Positions 1-11,868 of a DNA stretch of 64,000 nt are shown here, piece by piece. How positions within the stretch are numbered: the stretch's first letter is position 1; each line of letters begins with the position of its first letter. Made by a program: the position numbers and the translations under genes. The notes under the pieces were generated by a model. The model worked only from the letters and a program-made list of their open reading frames with translations, did not search any database and was not told the origin of the DNA. The stretch is from contig JAKCWG010000959.1 of NCBI GenBank assembly GCA_021464415.1, positions 62,001 through 126,000 on the forward strand. Direction: 5' to 3'. Origin of the DNA: Lonicera japonica. Lineage: Eukaryota; Streptophyta; Magnoliopsida; Dipsacales; Caprifoliaceae.

Positions 1-1269
1 CTTGTGACCAACCAATTACCTTCTCATTGGTCTAAACATGATAGGGACAAATTCTTAGCCAAAGTGAAAGAATATTATTAGGATGATCCATATTTGTTTT
101 AATATTGTCAAGACCAAATCATTCGTAGGTGTCTCCCCAAACCCAAGCAAGAGTCTGTTATTTCTTTTCGTCATGACCAGGCTTGTGGTGGTCATTTTAG
201 TGCGAGACGAACCGCTGCAAAATTTTTGCAGTTAAGCTTTTATTGGCCTAGTATTTTTAAAGACACACATAATTATTGTGTAGCTTGTCTTTGATGTCAG
301 CACTTAGGTAAAATAACTAAGAGAAATGAATGGCCTCAACAACCAATCTTAATAGTTGAAATTTTTTACATATGGGGTATTGATTTCATGGGTCCCTTCC
401 CAAATTCTCACGGTTTTACCTACATTCTCTTAGCTGTTGATTATGTGTCAAAATGGGTTGAAGTTATAGCAACTAAGAAAGATGACCATAGAGTTGTCGT
501 TAATTTCTTAAAAGATACAATACTTCCTAGGTTTGGTACACCTCGAGCTATAATTAGTGATAATGGAACCCATTTTTGTAATAAGGTGTTTGCAAGTTTA
601 ATGATTAAATATGGGATTACTCACAAGGTAGCCCTAGCATATCATCCCCAAACCAATGGTCAAGCTGAAGTGTCTAATAGGGAAATTAAACATATTTTGG
701 AAACAACAGTTAATTCTTTAAGAAAAGATTGGGCAAATCGACTTTCAAATACTTTGTGGGCCTACTGCACTGCATATAAAACTCCAATAGGAATGTCTCC
801 CTATAGACTAGTATATGGTAAGACCTGTCGTCTTCCTGTTGAACTAGAGCATCAAGCCTATTGGGCCATTAAAACTATGAATTTTGCAATAGATAAAGCA
901 AGTGAACAACGAAAACTCCAACTTAATGAGTTAGAAGAAATACGTAATGATGCTTATGAAAGTTCTAAAATTTACGAAGAAAAAAACTAAAATAGAACAT
1001 GACAAGCGCATCTTAAGAAAAGAATTTTCTCCAGGGCAAATGGTTCTTCTTTATAACTCTCGGTTAAAATTATTTCCTGGTAAACTAAGGTCACGTTGGT
1101 CTGGCCCCTTCATTGTTCACAATGTGTCATGCCACGGTGCTATAGAAGTCTAAGATCTTAAGAATGGACACATTTTTAAAGTTAATGCTCAGCGTCTAAA
1201 ACCATTTTTAGAGCTTCAAACTAGAGCAATCGAAGAAACATTACTTGCTGATCATGTGTACCATGAATA
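1..1269 (+). pseudogene. pol: integrase C-terminal part of Athila-like pol, broken
   Basis: Translation shows a Ty3/gypsy integrase that would insert the cDNA into host DNA. Visible parts in order are an HHCC-type zinc-binding stretch (HDQACGGH, about bases 170-300), the catalytic core with GIDFMGPFP (about 375) and IISDNGTHF (about 555), then [10 protein letters not shown] before the glutamate of the DD(35)E triad. The C-terminal domain holds SRWSGPF (about 1090) and an ending like QRLKPFLE (about 1190). Breaks are in-frame stops near bases 80, 100 and 290, a frameshift near 980, and a stop at 1151-1153. The protein cannot be made intact. Confidence 0.8.
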
Positions 1270-3197
1270 GATTATATTTCATTATTATTTGAATTTTCTT
1301 TTTGGCTAGTATGTTTTCCTCAACTTGATTCGCCTGGCTGAAGGCGTTAAACTTAGCGCTCATAGGAGGCAACCCATTTGGTGTGTTTGAATTACCCATC
1401 TCTTTCGACATTGTCCATTTATTTTCACTATGTTTGGGGGTGTTCTTGTTTAAACACTAAGGACAATGTTTCCATTTGTTTGGGGGTGGGAAATTTTTCA
1501 AAAATGCAAATTCATTTTTTTCAAAATATTAACATAGAGTCGTTTTGGTTTAGTACCCTATCCATGATATAAATGAATTTACCAATGACCCACCTTATGA
1601 ATGCTTAGAATTATTATTGTCTAACTCTAAGTTTAGTTTGTTACTCGAATATATATGAATCTAGACATTGCACTATGAGCTCTATTCAAAATATTTTTCA
1701 ACTGCACAAACAGCCGTCTAGTGTAATGTAAATTGAAAAGTAATCGAGTTTCTAAAGAGCTAGAGAAATAATAGTGGAGACTTAATAACCCTGTGAGACT
1801 TTGAGCCATTCATCATTTGTAAAGGGTATATACGCAAACTCGGAGTCATAAGATGACTCAACTATTTTTCATACCGTATTAAGCCGTTGCATAATCTCAT
1901 TATTCTTTTTCATGTTTTGATTAATTACTGAGAATGAAATCTCTTTCAAGTTAAGAGAAACATAGGCCTTGTAGTTTATTTGAGACGTGATCATCATGCT
2001 AACCCATAAAGAGGATAATAGGCCTTCTTTCTTTTTCACAATAAGCCTTCAACCGTCATATATATTTATTGCTAGTAGCCCTTTGAGCGTATAAAAATTA
2101 GCATTTTCTTTGTTTTCCCATATCCCTAAAACCCCATTTATTTCTGAGGATTTAGGAAGATTGTGAAAGAAGAAAGGGAAGGGAACAAGCTAAAAAAAAT
2201 GAATGAACGAAAGAAAGAAAAAAATGTGAAAAAATGAGAAGGGAAGAAAAAAAATGAAGATAGAAAATGTTTGAAAAAAGAAAAAAAAAAGAAAAAGAGA
2301 ATGACTGTAATGTTGGAAGTGAATGAGAAAATTCAAAGTTGAATGAAGTATATATTCACATTGTTCCCTAATAAAGTGATATTGAAGACCCTACATTCTC
2401 AGAGATAATTATTCCTTATGCCCATATTTAACCCACATGTTAACCCAATAAAGTCCTATTTGATCTATAGTTAGGTATGGTAGGATGTGAAGAATAGATG
2501 AGAAGGTGCTATGGTGGGTAACTCGACATTCTCAAATGAAGTAATTAATATTCCTTCCATGAGACTAAATATTAATTCATATGCGTTTTTTCTAATCAGT
2601 ATGTGAGTTAATTGAATTTGAAATCCTTCTCACATACAAGAGAGCTATTAATAACCAAATTTCAGAGTGTCATTTTTTTGAAGAGAGTATATCTGTGAGA
2701 TTTGGAGTCGAAACAACTTTTTCAAAGGCAATGTAGTAATTCCTTTATTTTGATATGAAAAGTTATATTAGATATGCTGTCCACACACCCACACTTCCTT
2801 TTTGAGCTTGTTTTGTAATGTTTATTTTTATATCAGTTTAGTAGCTCACTACATATGGTGAATTGGACATTGCCGATTCTTCCCTTTCGTAAAGGTAGGT
2901 GGCTAGGAATTCTTTGAGAAAAAATAAGGAGAAATTCAAAATTGATTTCTATTTTTATAAAGTTTGGGGGCGTCTTTACTACAAACCCTCACGAGGCTAT
3001 AACTCGTCCACTTTGGTAACTTAGTGGTTTAAGGCCTTGTTGCATACGGTAAATGCAATCGAGAGTAACCAGCGAAAGTGGTACACCTGAGTAGCATAGG
3101 ATTTTATTTTTTTTTAAGTTTTTTATTTTGGTCCGTTATCTATGTTTGATACTTTATGTTTGCTCGATGACTAGCAAAAGGTTGTTTCGGGGTAGTT
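1270..3197 (+). other. non-coding 3' region of the Athila-like element with polypurine tract
   Basis: About 1.9 kb between the pol end and the LTR holds no supportable gene. A phrase like GTTTGGGGGTG occurs twice (about 1432 and 1477), a common mark of the post-pol region in Athila-type elements. A strongly purine-rich stretch lies at about 2150-2300. The last bases before the LTR (about 3173-3197, AAAAGG...CGGGG) are the likely polypurine tract priming plus-strand DNA. No env-like reading frame was recognised. Confidence 0.55.
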
Positions 3198-4105
3198 TGA
3201 TAAGTGCCCAACATTGTTATTTTAACCTGCAAATAAAATTTTGTTATAATATAATTAATGCTTAAATTATGGAGGATTAATATTTATTTTGTCTTTTTGT
3301 AGGAAAGAAGAAAATTATAATAAAAAGCCTAAAAAGGTGGAAGAAGTCTACTGAAGATCAGAAAGGAAGATAAAGAAAAAAGAATATTCCAATTCAATAT
3401 TATCTCCTAATTCGAATAGAACTCCTTTTTCTCTCTCTTAATTAGAATCCTAATTGAACTCAAAGTTGTTATTTGTTCTACAATTCTAGTTTCCTAAACC
3501 TTGTAAACTTCTATCTCTCGTTCCTATATATAGACCCATTCTCTATACCTAAAGATATAGAAGAAAAGATAGAAAAAAATAGATAGACAATAGATAGACT
3601 ATATATATTATTAGAGAGTTGTAGAGAGAGAGAAAATCCTCCATATACTAGTTGCCATGCCGCCGAAGTATTGAAGGAGAAGAAGTGGACATCGTAAAGC
3701 CGTGCGGCACACGCCAGTTCGAGCATCATAAACAAAGACGCTTTCTAGTTTTCCTTCTATTTTTTTATAGTTTGTATTCAAGTACTTTAATTTTAATTTT
3801 AATAATAAATTACTATTTTATTTTAATGTGTTGTTTAATTAATATGTTTGGCTAAATTATCTCCTAAAAGGGAGGGATGAAACCGCCATGGATGTAATGG
3901 GTTTAATGTAATTCTAATTGATTTTTAATTATTCGTCCCAAATTAAAATAGATTTTAAAATTACCATTACTATAATGTGTGTTTTCTTTCTTCTACTTTA
4001 ATTATTTTTAAAATAAAGGAAAGATCTCTTGTGATCACCAATTTGGGGATACAAGTGATGCCTAATTTTATTTAGATTAGTTTTAAAGAACTAGAAATTA
4101 GGTAG

Positions 4106-4738
4106 AAGGTCTTATTATACATTGATTTTTACCAAAAATCCAATGAATAATTTTTTTTGAATGAAGGGCCTATTTTTAATTGGTAATTAGTGTAAGAGGC
4201 CTATTTTGTTTTATATTTTAAATGAAGGTATTTGAATAAATTTAAATATTATTTAATTAATAAAAATATGTTATATATTACTTAAATTACCCTCTCATTA
4301 TGAAATTTGCACAAAAATATGGACCGCAAAGTTCATATTGCAATGAAATATGGATTGCAATATGAACTTTGCACTAGAAATATGGACTGCAAAGTTCACA
4401 TTGCAGTAAAATATGGACTGCAATATGAACTTTGCACCAAAAATATGGACTGCAAAGTTCATATTATAGTAAAATATAGACTGCAAATCTCATATTGTAG
4501 TGAAATATGGACTGCAAAGTTCATATTGCAGTGAAATATAGACTGCAATGTTCATATTGCAGTCCATATTTTAATGCATATTTGTATTTTGAGTTTATTT
4601 TTAGGGTTGGGATGTCATTTTACAATGAAAAAAAAAGACACATGCCATATTATCAATAAAATAAAAAATAGGCCCTTTATTTACAAAAAAATAAAATTCC
4701 TTGGCTTTAGTGTGAAAACCTTTCTCTAATAAGACCTT
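4106..4738. mobile_element. foldback / MITE-like element inside the LTR
   Basis: The ends are inverted copies: AAGGTCTTATTA at 4106-4117 and its reverse complement at 4727-4738. The likeness continues imperfectly inward. A second pair of inverted motifs lies further in: AAGGGCCTATTTTT near 4164 and AAAAATAGGCCCTTT near 4664. No transposase is encoded. The centre is a tandem array (next entry). I could not find a convincing target-site duplication, so the superfamily is left open. Confidence 0.55.
4303..4575. repeat. minisatellite of ~31-bp units, partly in inverted order
   Basis: Units of the form AAATATGGACTGCAAAGTTC plus ATATTGCAGTG repeat about eight or nine times. Some half-units are reversed, giving GCAATATGAACTTTGCA. 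The array can therefore fold into hairpins. It is the core of the foldback element at 4106-4738. The short reading frames through it are by-products of the repeat. Confidence 0.75.
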
Positions 4739-5170
4739 TTTTTAATTGTCCCTTTAAATAAAGAATGATGGTGATTTTGAATTTGTTTATATAGTAGGGA
4801 TGAATGTTAAAAATATAATTAGATATTTCTTTTTGTTTATATCCATGGTGGTAGATTTTCTTTCCTTGGGATTTCTTAATATTGATTGCTTGCTTGCTGA
4901 TATAATTTAATTAGTTTATTTTAATTATTTTAATTTCTTAGTTTAGATAATTTCAAAATCAAAATTTAAAAATTGTTTTAATTTGGTTCCTAAAATACTA
5001 GATTTAGACAAACTCTCTTACTTTTAAGGTATAACTTGGATTTGGATTGACTCCTACTTATTCGCTATACTAGTTTAATTGTTTTATACAAAACTAGGGT
5101 TTTATTATATATTTAAGTGTGGAATTAAATAACGATAAATTATTTATAAAAATTCCGCTTAAATCACATA

Positions 5171-6266
5171 GTAGTTTCATGTGGCTCTATAGACGGACTG
5201 TGTGTTTGGGACGATTAGGTACTCACCTTATAAGGTGGAAATCTCCTAGAGTAGTTCCATCTTTACAAGAATTTGCTTATATGAATGACCTTCTTGGTAA
5301 CTATTTAAAGGGTATTACTCGAAAAAATGTCTTGTATAGGTATAAATCCAAATGAATCATAAGTTACGACATAGTCCTTGGGCAGTTTACTCACTTGTCT
5401 CTCGACAAAAGCAGTTTAAAGCTTGATGTCATTCGAGGACTGATGTTTTAGGCCTAGCTAGTCGACCATGGGGTGAAGCTGGGGCATTATACTAGAGGCC
5501 CGACATATTGACCTTTATGTGTTTATTCTTATTATGGTTGTTGTTATTGTTATGCTTATTCCTCTTATTATTGTTAGGATTGTGAGACTAATACTTGATA
5601 CATATTCTTGTTAAAGAGATCGGATTGAAAAGATACATAAAAGAACTAATGATTGAAGTGGAAATATAATCATGTAGTCTAAAGTTGCCCATTAAGCTAT
5701 AAATGAGTGGCCGATTAATAAGAAGTCTTCTTGCCATGTATCAGTAGTTAGGACATAGTAACTGTATTCAATAATACATGAGGTGAAATGATAAGTGGAA
5801 AACCTAAAAGAATTTGTATCTTAGGGTCAACATGAGTTGTCGGATTCCATAATGCATTAGGAAATTAATAATCTTAATTATACGAAACACATTAATTAGA
5901 CCACCTCGTTAAACCATGAGTTCCTCGAGTACAAGTCATAGGCTAGCCAAAGAGGTAGGACTAATGTAGTCAATTCAGGTAGATTCCAGATACTATGATG
6001 GTATGATTGTGGTTGGGTTCTGCATGCTATGTGTGTTTTGCATTTCACTATTTTCATGTATAAAGTTTTATTAGTTACGAATCTTATTTTGTATACAGGG
6101 GATGTGTATGTGGTTTACAATATGTATTTCTATATAAAACTTAAATTAGTTTCCACTGAGCCCAGTTTTGATTCACTCCCATTTTTTAATAGTCTTGCAT
6201 GTTAAGTCTTGCGGGTCGCACGTGATCCATCTCCATAGAAGATTTTAATGATAAAGAACCATTTTG
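5171..6266. other. gene-free stretch
   Basis: I see no conserved coding sequence, RNA gene or clear element end here. It includes a moderately GC-richer patch around 5160-5520 with a short open frame (5119-5355) resembling nothing I know. Confidence 0.4.
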
Positions 6267-7085
6267 TAGTCCTTTACACTAAGGGTGGTGCTATGAGTAC
6301 CACTAAATTAACTCTGGGACACCACGCTTCTTCTAGATGGTATGCTTATAATTTCAACTTCATCTAATCTCTTTCAACTGCTACTCACCCATGCTCAAAA
6401 TACATTAATTTTATTTCTCTCTTTGTATCGAATTCCATTGAAGCGCACTCTCTTTGTACCGAAATCCATTGAAGCGCATTTGCTTTCAACTCAAAGAGCT
6501 AAATGAACTGAAATCAAGTCCTTAGAAAAAAGATCATATGAATTAAAATGCAACCTAACCAAGATCTACACTAACATCGAATATTCAAATTTTTTTTTCT
6601 ATTAGGTACATAAATGTATAACTTGAAGTGACAATATAGAGTCCCCATCCAACGGAAAAATTCAAGTGAGTAAGAACTAAGAGAGACAAATAGAGATCAG
6701 AAAATTAAGTTACACACAGTGCCCAATTAATATTAAAACCCCAAACTTGGTGACTGGTTGTTGTGTCCTACTGTCATGTTTGGTTGTAGCTAGTAAAGGC
6801 TTAAGAAAATAAATAAGAAATAAAGATGTGAAGATGATGATGAAGAAGATGATAGATGGAGAGAATGAAAAAGATGAAAGCCCACTTAAAACCTTTGTTG
6901 CTCTTCTCTCTTGTGTTTAGTATGTATATGTATATACGTCTACATGTACGTATTTTGGGTGGTGGCTCCGTGAAAATAAAAATAATTAATAAAAAACTTG
7001 GTGTCCATGAGTATTTTAGTGGTGAAACTTGGTGTCCATGAGTATTTTAGTGGTGCACTTAGTGTCTCCCTTACGCTAAGGACTA
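6267..7085. mobile_element. possible MITE with imperfect terminal inverted repeats
   Basis: The left end TAGTCCTTTACACTAAGGG and the reverse complement of the right end (TAGTCCTTAGCGTAAGGG) match closely. The pairing continues with gaps through GGTGGTGC / GTGCACCAC motifs. Just inside the right end a 26-bp phrase containing GTCCATGAGTATTTTAGTGG is repeated in tandem (about 6998-7055). There is no coding capacity and no confirmed target duplication. Confidence 0.35.
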
Positions 7086-7952
7086 AGTTGTAAAATATTT
7101 TGGACTTGCGTACTCTTTTATAATTGTAATTAAATACTCTTGTTAATGGATCGGATTTATATTTAATTTCAAGTAAACTTGAGTAAATTGTTTTAAGAGG
7201 TGGAGACTTTGTATGATAAAATTGTTTCACTACTTATAGGTTGAAAAATGTTGATTTAAGTAACTTTACATGCTAGAATTTTTATGAGACCTTAACACAT
7301 GACTTCTTTTAAATAATGTTTTAATCTAATGTAACTTTAAACTCATCATCTGCGTATGGCATTTTGAGTAAGTACGGGTTATAAGTTATGAAAATTGTTC
7401 AATTGTATTCAACAAAAGGAACATAAATTACAAAATAAAAGAATCAACAATTGAGACAACTTAAATCCGTGGGTATGTAACACTCGTTTACTGTGCTATG
7501 ATAAAAATGAGGACCTGTTAAATATTGGTAATTCATAGATTGCTTAAGCGTGTGAGTTATCATATTTAGCTATACTAATAGAACGCTATTAAAAGAGGGT
7601 TGCCAAATATTTGTCATATTAATAAAATTCGATTAAAAGAAAGTTTGTCATGTGTTAGTAACATCTATCAGACAGGGAATATTTGCTTCTACTTTCAATG
7701 CGCAGTTATGACACCTACATTTTTATTTATTTTATTTTTTATTTTTTTGTAATATGCTCATACTTCCCTATAGCTATTTACAACTTTTTGCTTCTATTAA
7801 TTTTCAAATATGCAAAAAGTTCTAGCCCCACTTAATTAATTAACTTGCGGTGTATTCACGTGTTTCTACAAATATTTAAATCTAAAATGTATTTATTACT
7901 TTTTTAAAAAATAATTATACTCGTAGTGCATGTGCCAAACCCGTAGTATATA
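7086..7952. other. gene-free AT-rich stretch
   Basis: Nothing coding or structural can be supported here. The last ~35 bases resemble a Helitron-type 3' terminus, described with the next feature. Confidence 0.4.
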
Positions 7953-7985
7953 ACTAGTTTTCTAACTCGTGCGATGCACAACCAC
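7920..7985. repeat. possible Helitron-like 3' termini meeting head to head
   Basis: The sequence AACTAGTTTTCTAACTCGTG followed by CGATGCAC reads on the minus strand as a hairpin-like GTGCATCGCACGAG, then an AT spacer, then CTAGT. This is the pattern of many plant Helitron 3' ends. On the plus strand the bases just left also end in CTAGT. The matching 5' TC ends were not located, so this is a termini call only. Confidence 0.3.
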
Positions 7986-8027
7986 ATTTATAAATTTATG
8001 AGGTAATGAGTTAAAAGGGCTTCTACC

Positions 8028-9050
8028 ATAATTATATTCAAAGAAAGAATATTTTACATTTTCATTCTATAATAAGGACACTCATTTTTCTTTTACTTAA
8101 AATATCCTTCATCCAAATCTTTTATTTTTTCTTAAATGTAAATTAGTCACCATCGGCCCCTACCAGCACCACTATCCCCCTCCGAAGCTCTGGTAACTGT
8201 TACTATAGTGTTATGACCTCACTGGAGTTCCGGCATTGGTACTACAAATCTATTTTTGCACTAAATCAATTGAAACTAATGATACATATTTTAGTGCAAA
8301 TCTGTTTTCACATTAAATCTGCAAGCAAAAGATGACACATATCTTAGTTCAAATCTGTTTTTGCACTAAATCCTCAAGCAACTTATGATATATATTTAGT
8401 GCAAATATGTTTTTTAACTAAATCCGCTACCAAATAATGATACATATTTTAGTGAAAATCTGTTTTTGCACTAAATCTACAAATAACAAATAATACATAT
8501 TTTAGTGCAAAAACATATTTGCACTAAATTTGCAAGTAACTCGTGATATATTTTTTATGCAAAATTATTTTTGAACTAAATCCACAAACAAATAATATTA
8601 TAAATTTTAGTGTAAATATGTTTTTGTACCAAATCCTTAGAGAAATTAAGATATAATTTTTTGTACAAATTCATTTTTGCGCTAAATTTGCAAGCAATTA
8701 AAGATGTAAATTTGAGTGCAAATTTGTTTTTGTACTACATAAAAATTATTGCTAGAGCACTCTTGTCCTTGTTGGAGGTACAACAATGGTTGCTAGAGTT
8801 CCAAAGTGGCTGTCGAAACTCTGGTAGGCGGTGGTGGCAAAGGTAATTAGTTAGGCTTAACAGCCACCAATAGTACTTAAAAAAAATAAAAGATTGTAAT
8901 GAGGGTATAATTGATCATTCAAAAAAAGGGGTGTATCCTTTTAGTGAACAATGATTTGAAAATTGTCCTCTACTGGCTAAAGCAACTTGTGGAGGAAGTT
9001 CTCTATCTATTTTGAAATAATAAAGTGTCCTTAGCTTGAATATAATTATA
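8028..9050. mobile_element. second foldback element enclosing a tandem array
   Basis: ATAATTATATTCAA at 8028-8041 is inverted at 9036-9049 (TTGAATATAATTAT). AAGGACACT near 8085 is inverted as AGTGTCCTT near 9024. Further inward lie GC-richer arms with CTCTGGTA-like motifs (about 8185 and 8820). Between the arms is a ~60-bp tandem repeat. The plan resembles the foldback at 4106-4738, although the sequences differ. Confidence 0.45.
8245..8742. repeat. tandem array, ~60-bp unit, about eight copies
   Basis: Each unit contains variants of ATATTTTAGTGCAAATCTG, then TTTTTGCACTAAATC and a variable spacer such as GCAAGCAA. TTTAGTGCAAA and TTTGCACTAAA are reverse complements, so every unit has a small dyad. 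Divergence between units is substantial, so the array is old. It is not a CRISPR array: this is a plant genome, the units are contiguous, and there are no unique spacers. Confidence 0.75.
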
Positions 9051-9272
9051 GAGGAGGTACGTACTTAGAACCAATTTTTTCTAAATTTATACTATATGTT
9101 TTCTCTCTCATTTTTATAAACATTGATAATATTTTTAATTACCTTTTTTTTTATTAGATGGACTTTAAGTTTCACATTTATAATATAATCACTCATTAAG
9201 TATGGGAGTGTCATAATTTTCATAGCATCCACCACTAACTAAGTACTTAATAGTAAATTTTGATCAAGATAC

Positions 9273-10586
9273 TGTTGACCTTAAAGTCATTAATCTTTTT
9301 TTGATAATAACAAAAACATTAATCATGTGTAATTTAACTAAGTTGATGTTTTAAGTTATAGCCACAATAAATTGATCACACGTGGACTAAACCGAAAAGC
9401 CGGAACCAAGATTATTCACCTACAAAGATTTGCACTATCAATGTCTCACACCTCACATAACTACTTGATCAATGCACTATCAATGGCATTTCTATGAAGA
9501 TCATTGACCCAAGGAAGAAAAGAAACGAAGATACAAACAAAGCCCTCAAAGACTCGTTATTTTATATTTGAGTGAGTGCTTATGTTTCCTATGTAAAGAT
9601 TTATGTTTGATTCTCAATATAGCTTATACACTTTTTTTTTACACAAGTAGATTGATCAAGACAAAGTTTCTTCAAGATCTTTTCAAAACATCCTTTTGGC
9701 AAAAACCGATTTTTGATTTAATTCATATTAAATTCTAAATGATCTTATTTGGAGTTCTAACAAAAATAGGTGTCTTAGGAACCTATATTTTACCTTTCCC
9801 AAGCATTAAAATTGATTTTAGAGCTTATTTGCAAAAGTGTAAAAATCGCATTTTTGGCTTGCCAGTCAGTGCTCATCAGTCGATTGATGAGCAATGCTCA
9901 GTCGACTGATGGTCCAAAAACTAGCCGTTGAATTTTTGATTTTTTACCATTTTTGGCACCAAACTTCTACCAACTCCCTCCAAACGGCTATATGTTGTCC
10001 TAGACTATATATTCGCTATCTAAGACATATTTAAACACACTTGAATGATTGTTTTTGATCAATCATCATTATTTTGATCTATAAACTGTTGATCAAATTT
10101 GATATCTCTTAGTGTGAGCTTAAATTGTAATCTTCATACACTTGAGAGCTATTTTACATTGGTGTTAGTCACCAAATCATTTTCTTCAAATATTAAGAGA
10201 GGTTTATCTCTTAAAATAGCAAGAAGTAGTTCTTGTGGTGAGTGTTGTGAGTAAGCAACATTTGTAGAGTGTAATCACTTGTAAAGGTTTGATCTTCATC
10301 CGGAAGAAGATCGATATTAGTGAAAATTCTTGAGGAACTAACCGAGCGCGAATGTAGGGGCCATCAAGATGAACCGTGTGGACAAAAAGTCTTCGACTTC
10401 TATTAGTTCAATCTTTCTATCACTAGCTCTATTGTTAATGCTATATTTACGTTTGAGATTGATATTACTTAAGTGTTTTGTTTGATTACTTGATATAGAC
10501 TTCAATTAATTTTAAAAATAATTTTTAAAATCCGATTTAGTTTTAAAAACCCTATTCACCCCCTCTAGGGTATTTTTTGACCTACA
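9273..10586 (+). repeat. 5' LTR of Sire-1
   Basis: It starts TGTTGACC and ends CCTACA directly before the primer-binding site. It matches the 3' LTR at 36108-37513 along its length, but the 3' copy has extra sequence, including additional copies of a CAGTCGACTG-type palindrome (two here near 9874 and 9898, four there). Near 10340 it carries the phrase ACTAACCGAGCGCG, which also occurs in the Sire-2 LTR, so the two families are related. Confidence 0.85.
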
Positions 10587-10588
10587 AT

Positions 10589-10600
10589 TAGTATCAGAGG
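10589..10600 (+). other. primer-binding site of Sire-1 (initiator tRNA-Met type)
   Basis: TAGTATCAGAGG lies two bases after the LTR end. The usual plant copia site is TGGTATCAGAGC, complementary to the 3' end of initiator tRNA-Met. One G-to-A change is visible. Confidence 0.8.
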
Positions 10601-10642
10601 TTGTACTCTTGTTTTGATTTTACAATCTTAGAGTTTACAATC

Positions 10643-11868
10643 ATGTCTATCTATCAAGGAACCGGACTTAACGAAGATTCTTCCACCACTAGGCCACCTC
10701 TATTTGATGGCAAAAATTATAGTTATTGGAAAAATCGTATGTGTACTTTTCTTCAAGCTAGTGATTTTGAACAATGGAGGGTTACACTCATTCGAAAGCC
10801 AAAAAGTCACTAGCTTTCAAATCAACTCAACTAGAGGATGATGAGGAGTTGATGGGAGGAGATGAGGATATGGCTCTTCTTTATAGAAAATTCATAAAAT
10901 TTCTAGCTAAGAAGAAGAAATTTCAAGGAAAATGAAACAACTTTGATTCTTCATCAAGAAGGAACAATGATAGATCAATTCAACCAAGAGTTGAAAATGA
11001 AGAAGTGAAGAAGTGTTTCTATTGCCACCAACCGGGGCATTTCAAAACTAATTGCCCTGTTAGAAGAAAGGAGAAGAAGGATAAGAGGGACAAAGCTTTC
11101 AAACAAGTAAAGCATGCCCTTGAAGGCACTTGGAGTGATTCCGAAGGAGGCGAATCCGATGCCGACTCTAGTGACAAGGAGACGGCAAACCTTTGCCTTA
11201 TGGAAAATGACGATGAGGTAGACTCTATTTATGATTCATTTAGCGATGATAATGTCTCTGTTAATAATGATGCACATGATGAGAATGACTATGATGAATT
11301 GTATAAAATGTTTGAGAAATTATATAGCAAGTTTGAAAACTTATCTAAAAAGTATGCAAGCCTCAAAAAGAACAATTTGATGGTTTTTAGCAAGTATGAA
11401 AGATTTGAGAAAGAAAATGTGGCTTTGAAAAATGAAATCAAAACTTTGAAGAAAGGAAAGGAGAAAGAAACTCCAAACACACTTGTAGTGAAAAATGTCA
11501 AATTGAAAGACCAAGTGGATGATTTAACTAATAGTCTAGCCAAGTTCACCAATGGAAGGGATAACTTGGATAAACTATTAGGAATGCAAAGGTGTGTGTT
11601 CGACAAAGCCGGTTTGGGGTATAACCAAATTGACAACCAAAAGGATTACAAAAAGTTTTTCAAAACATACACACCTCATGATCCCACTCATCTTTGCTCA
11701 TATTATGGTAGAAATACTCACTATGTGGATCATTGTTACTATAGGAATGAAAGTTTTCCTAAAAGGAAGCTTGCTTGGGTTCCAAAAGGAACCATCATGT
11801 TTGCTAACCCAAAGGGACCCAACACATTTTGGGTACCAAAGGAGAAGTTACTTAAGGCTACGGTGTAG
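10643..11868 (+). pseudogene. gag: Sire-1 gag, internally deleted
   Basis: Gag forms the virus-like particle that packages element RNA. The start MSIYQGTG is placed by homology to the Sire-2 start at 16535. It is followed by RPPLFDGKNYSYWKNRM, a typical copia gag N-terminus. At about 10785 the sequence jumps to a part matching Sire-2 near 17220, so about 0.5 kb of the gag core is missing and the frame is lost. From 11005 the frame is open, with a CCHC knuckle (CFYCHQPGHFKTNC), an acidic region, a coiled-coil-like Lys/Glu-rich stretch and a second Cys/His cluster near 11697. It ends at a TAG (11866-11868) that is followed in the same frame by protease. Confidence 0.85.

Larger units (their letters stand above)
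1..5170 (+). mobile_element. Athila-like Ty3/gypsy retrotransposon, 3' part
   Basis: The window opens inside the integrase region of a Ty3/gypsy element and runs through a long non-coding tail into a 3' LTR. The integrase resembles that of the element at 23796-34049, and both have a 1.4-1.9 kb non-coding tail and an LTR beginning TGATAA. This architecture is typical of the Athila branch of plant Ty3/gypsy elements. The 5' LTR, gag, protease and reverse transcriptase lie outside the window. The right edge is approximate because no partner LTR is available for alignment. Confidence 0.7.
3198..5170 (+). repeat. 3' LTR of the Athila-like element (right end approximate)
   Basis: The LTR starts with TGATAAGTGCCCAAC directly after a purine-rich tract, in the position and style of the element at 23796-34049, whose LTR starts TGATAAACGC. 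A TATATATA motif lies at about 3523. The right boundary is uncertain; a plausible end is the ...CACA at about 5169. A foldback element at 4106-4738 has inflated it. Confidence 0.5.

Noticed and set aside
5119..5355. 78-codon ORF in the gene-free stretch
   Set aside because: No recognisable motif, no flanking signals and ordinary length for chance.
8245..8742. CRISPR-like array
   Set aside because: Units are contiguous and degenerate without unique spacers, and the DNA is plant nuclear.
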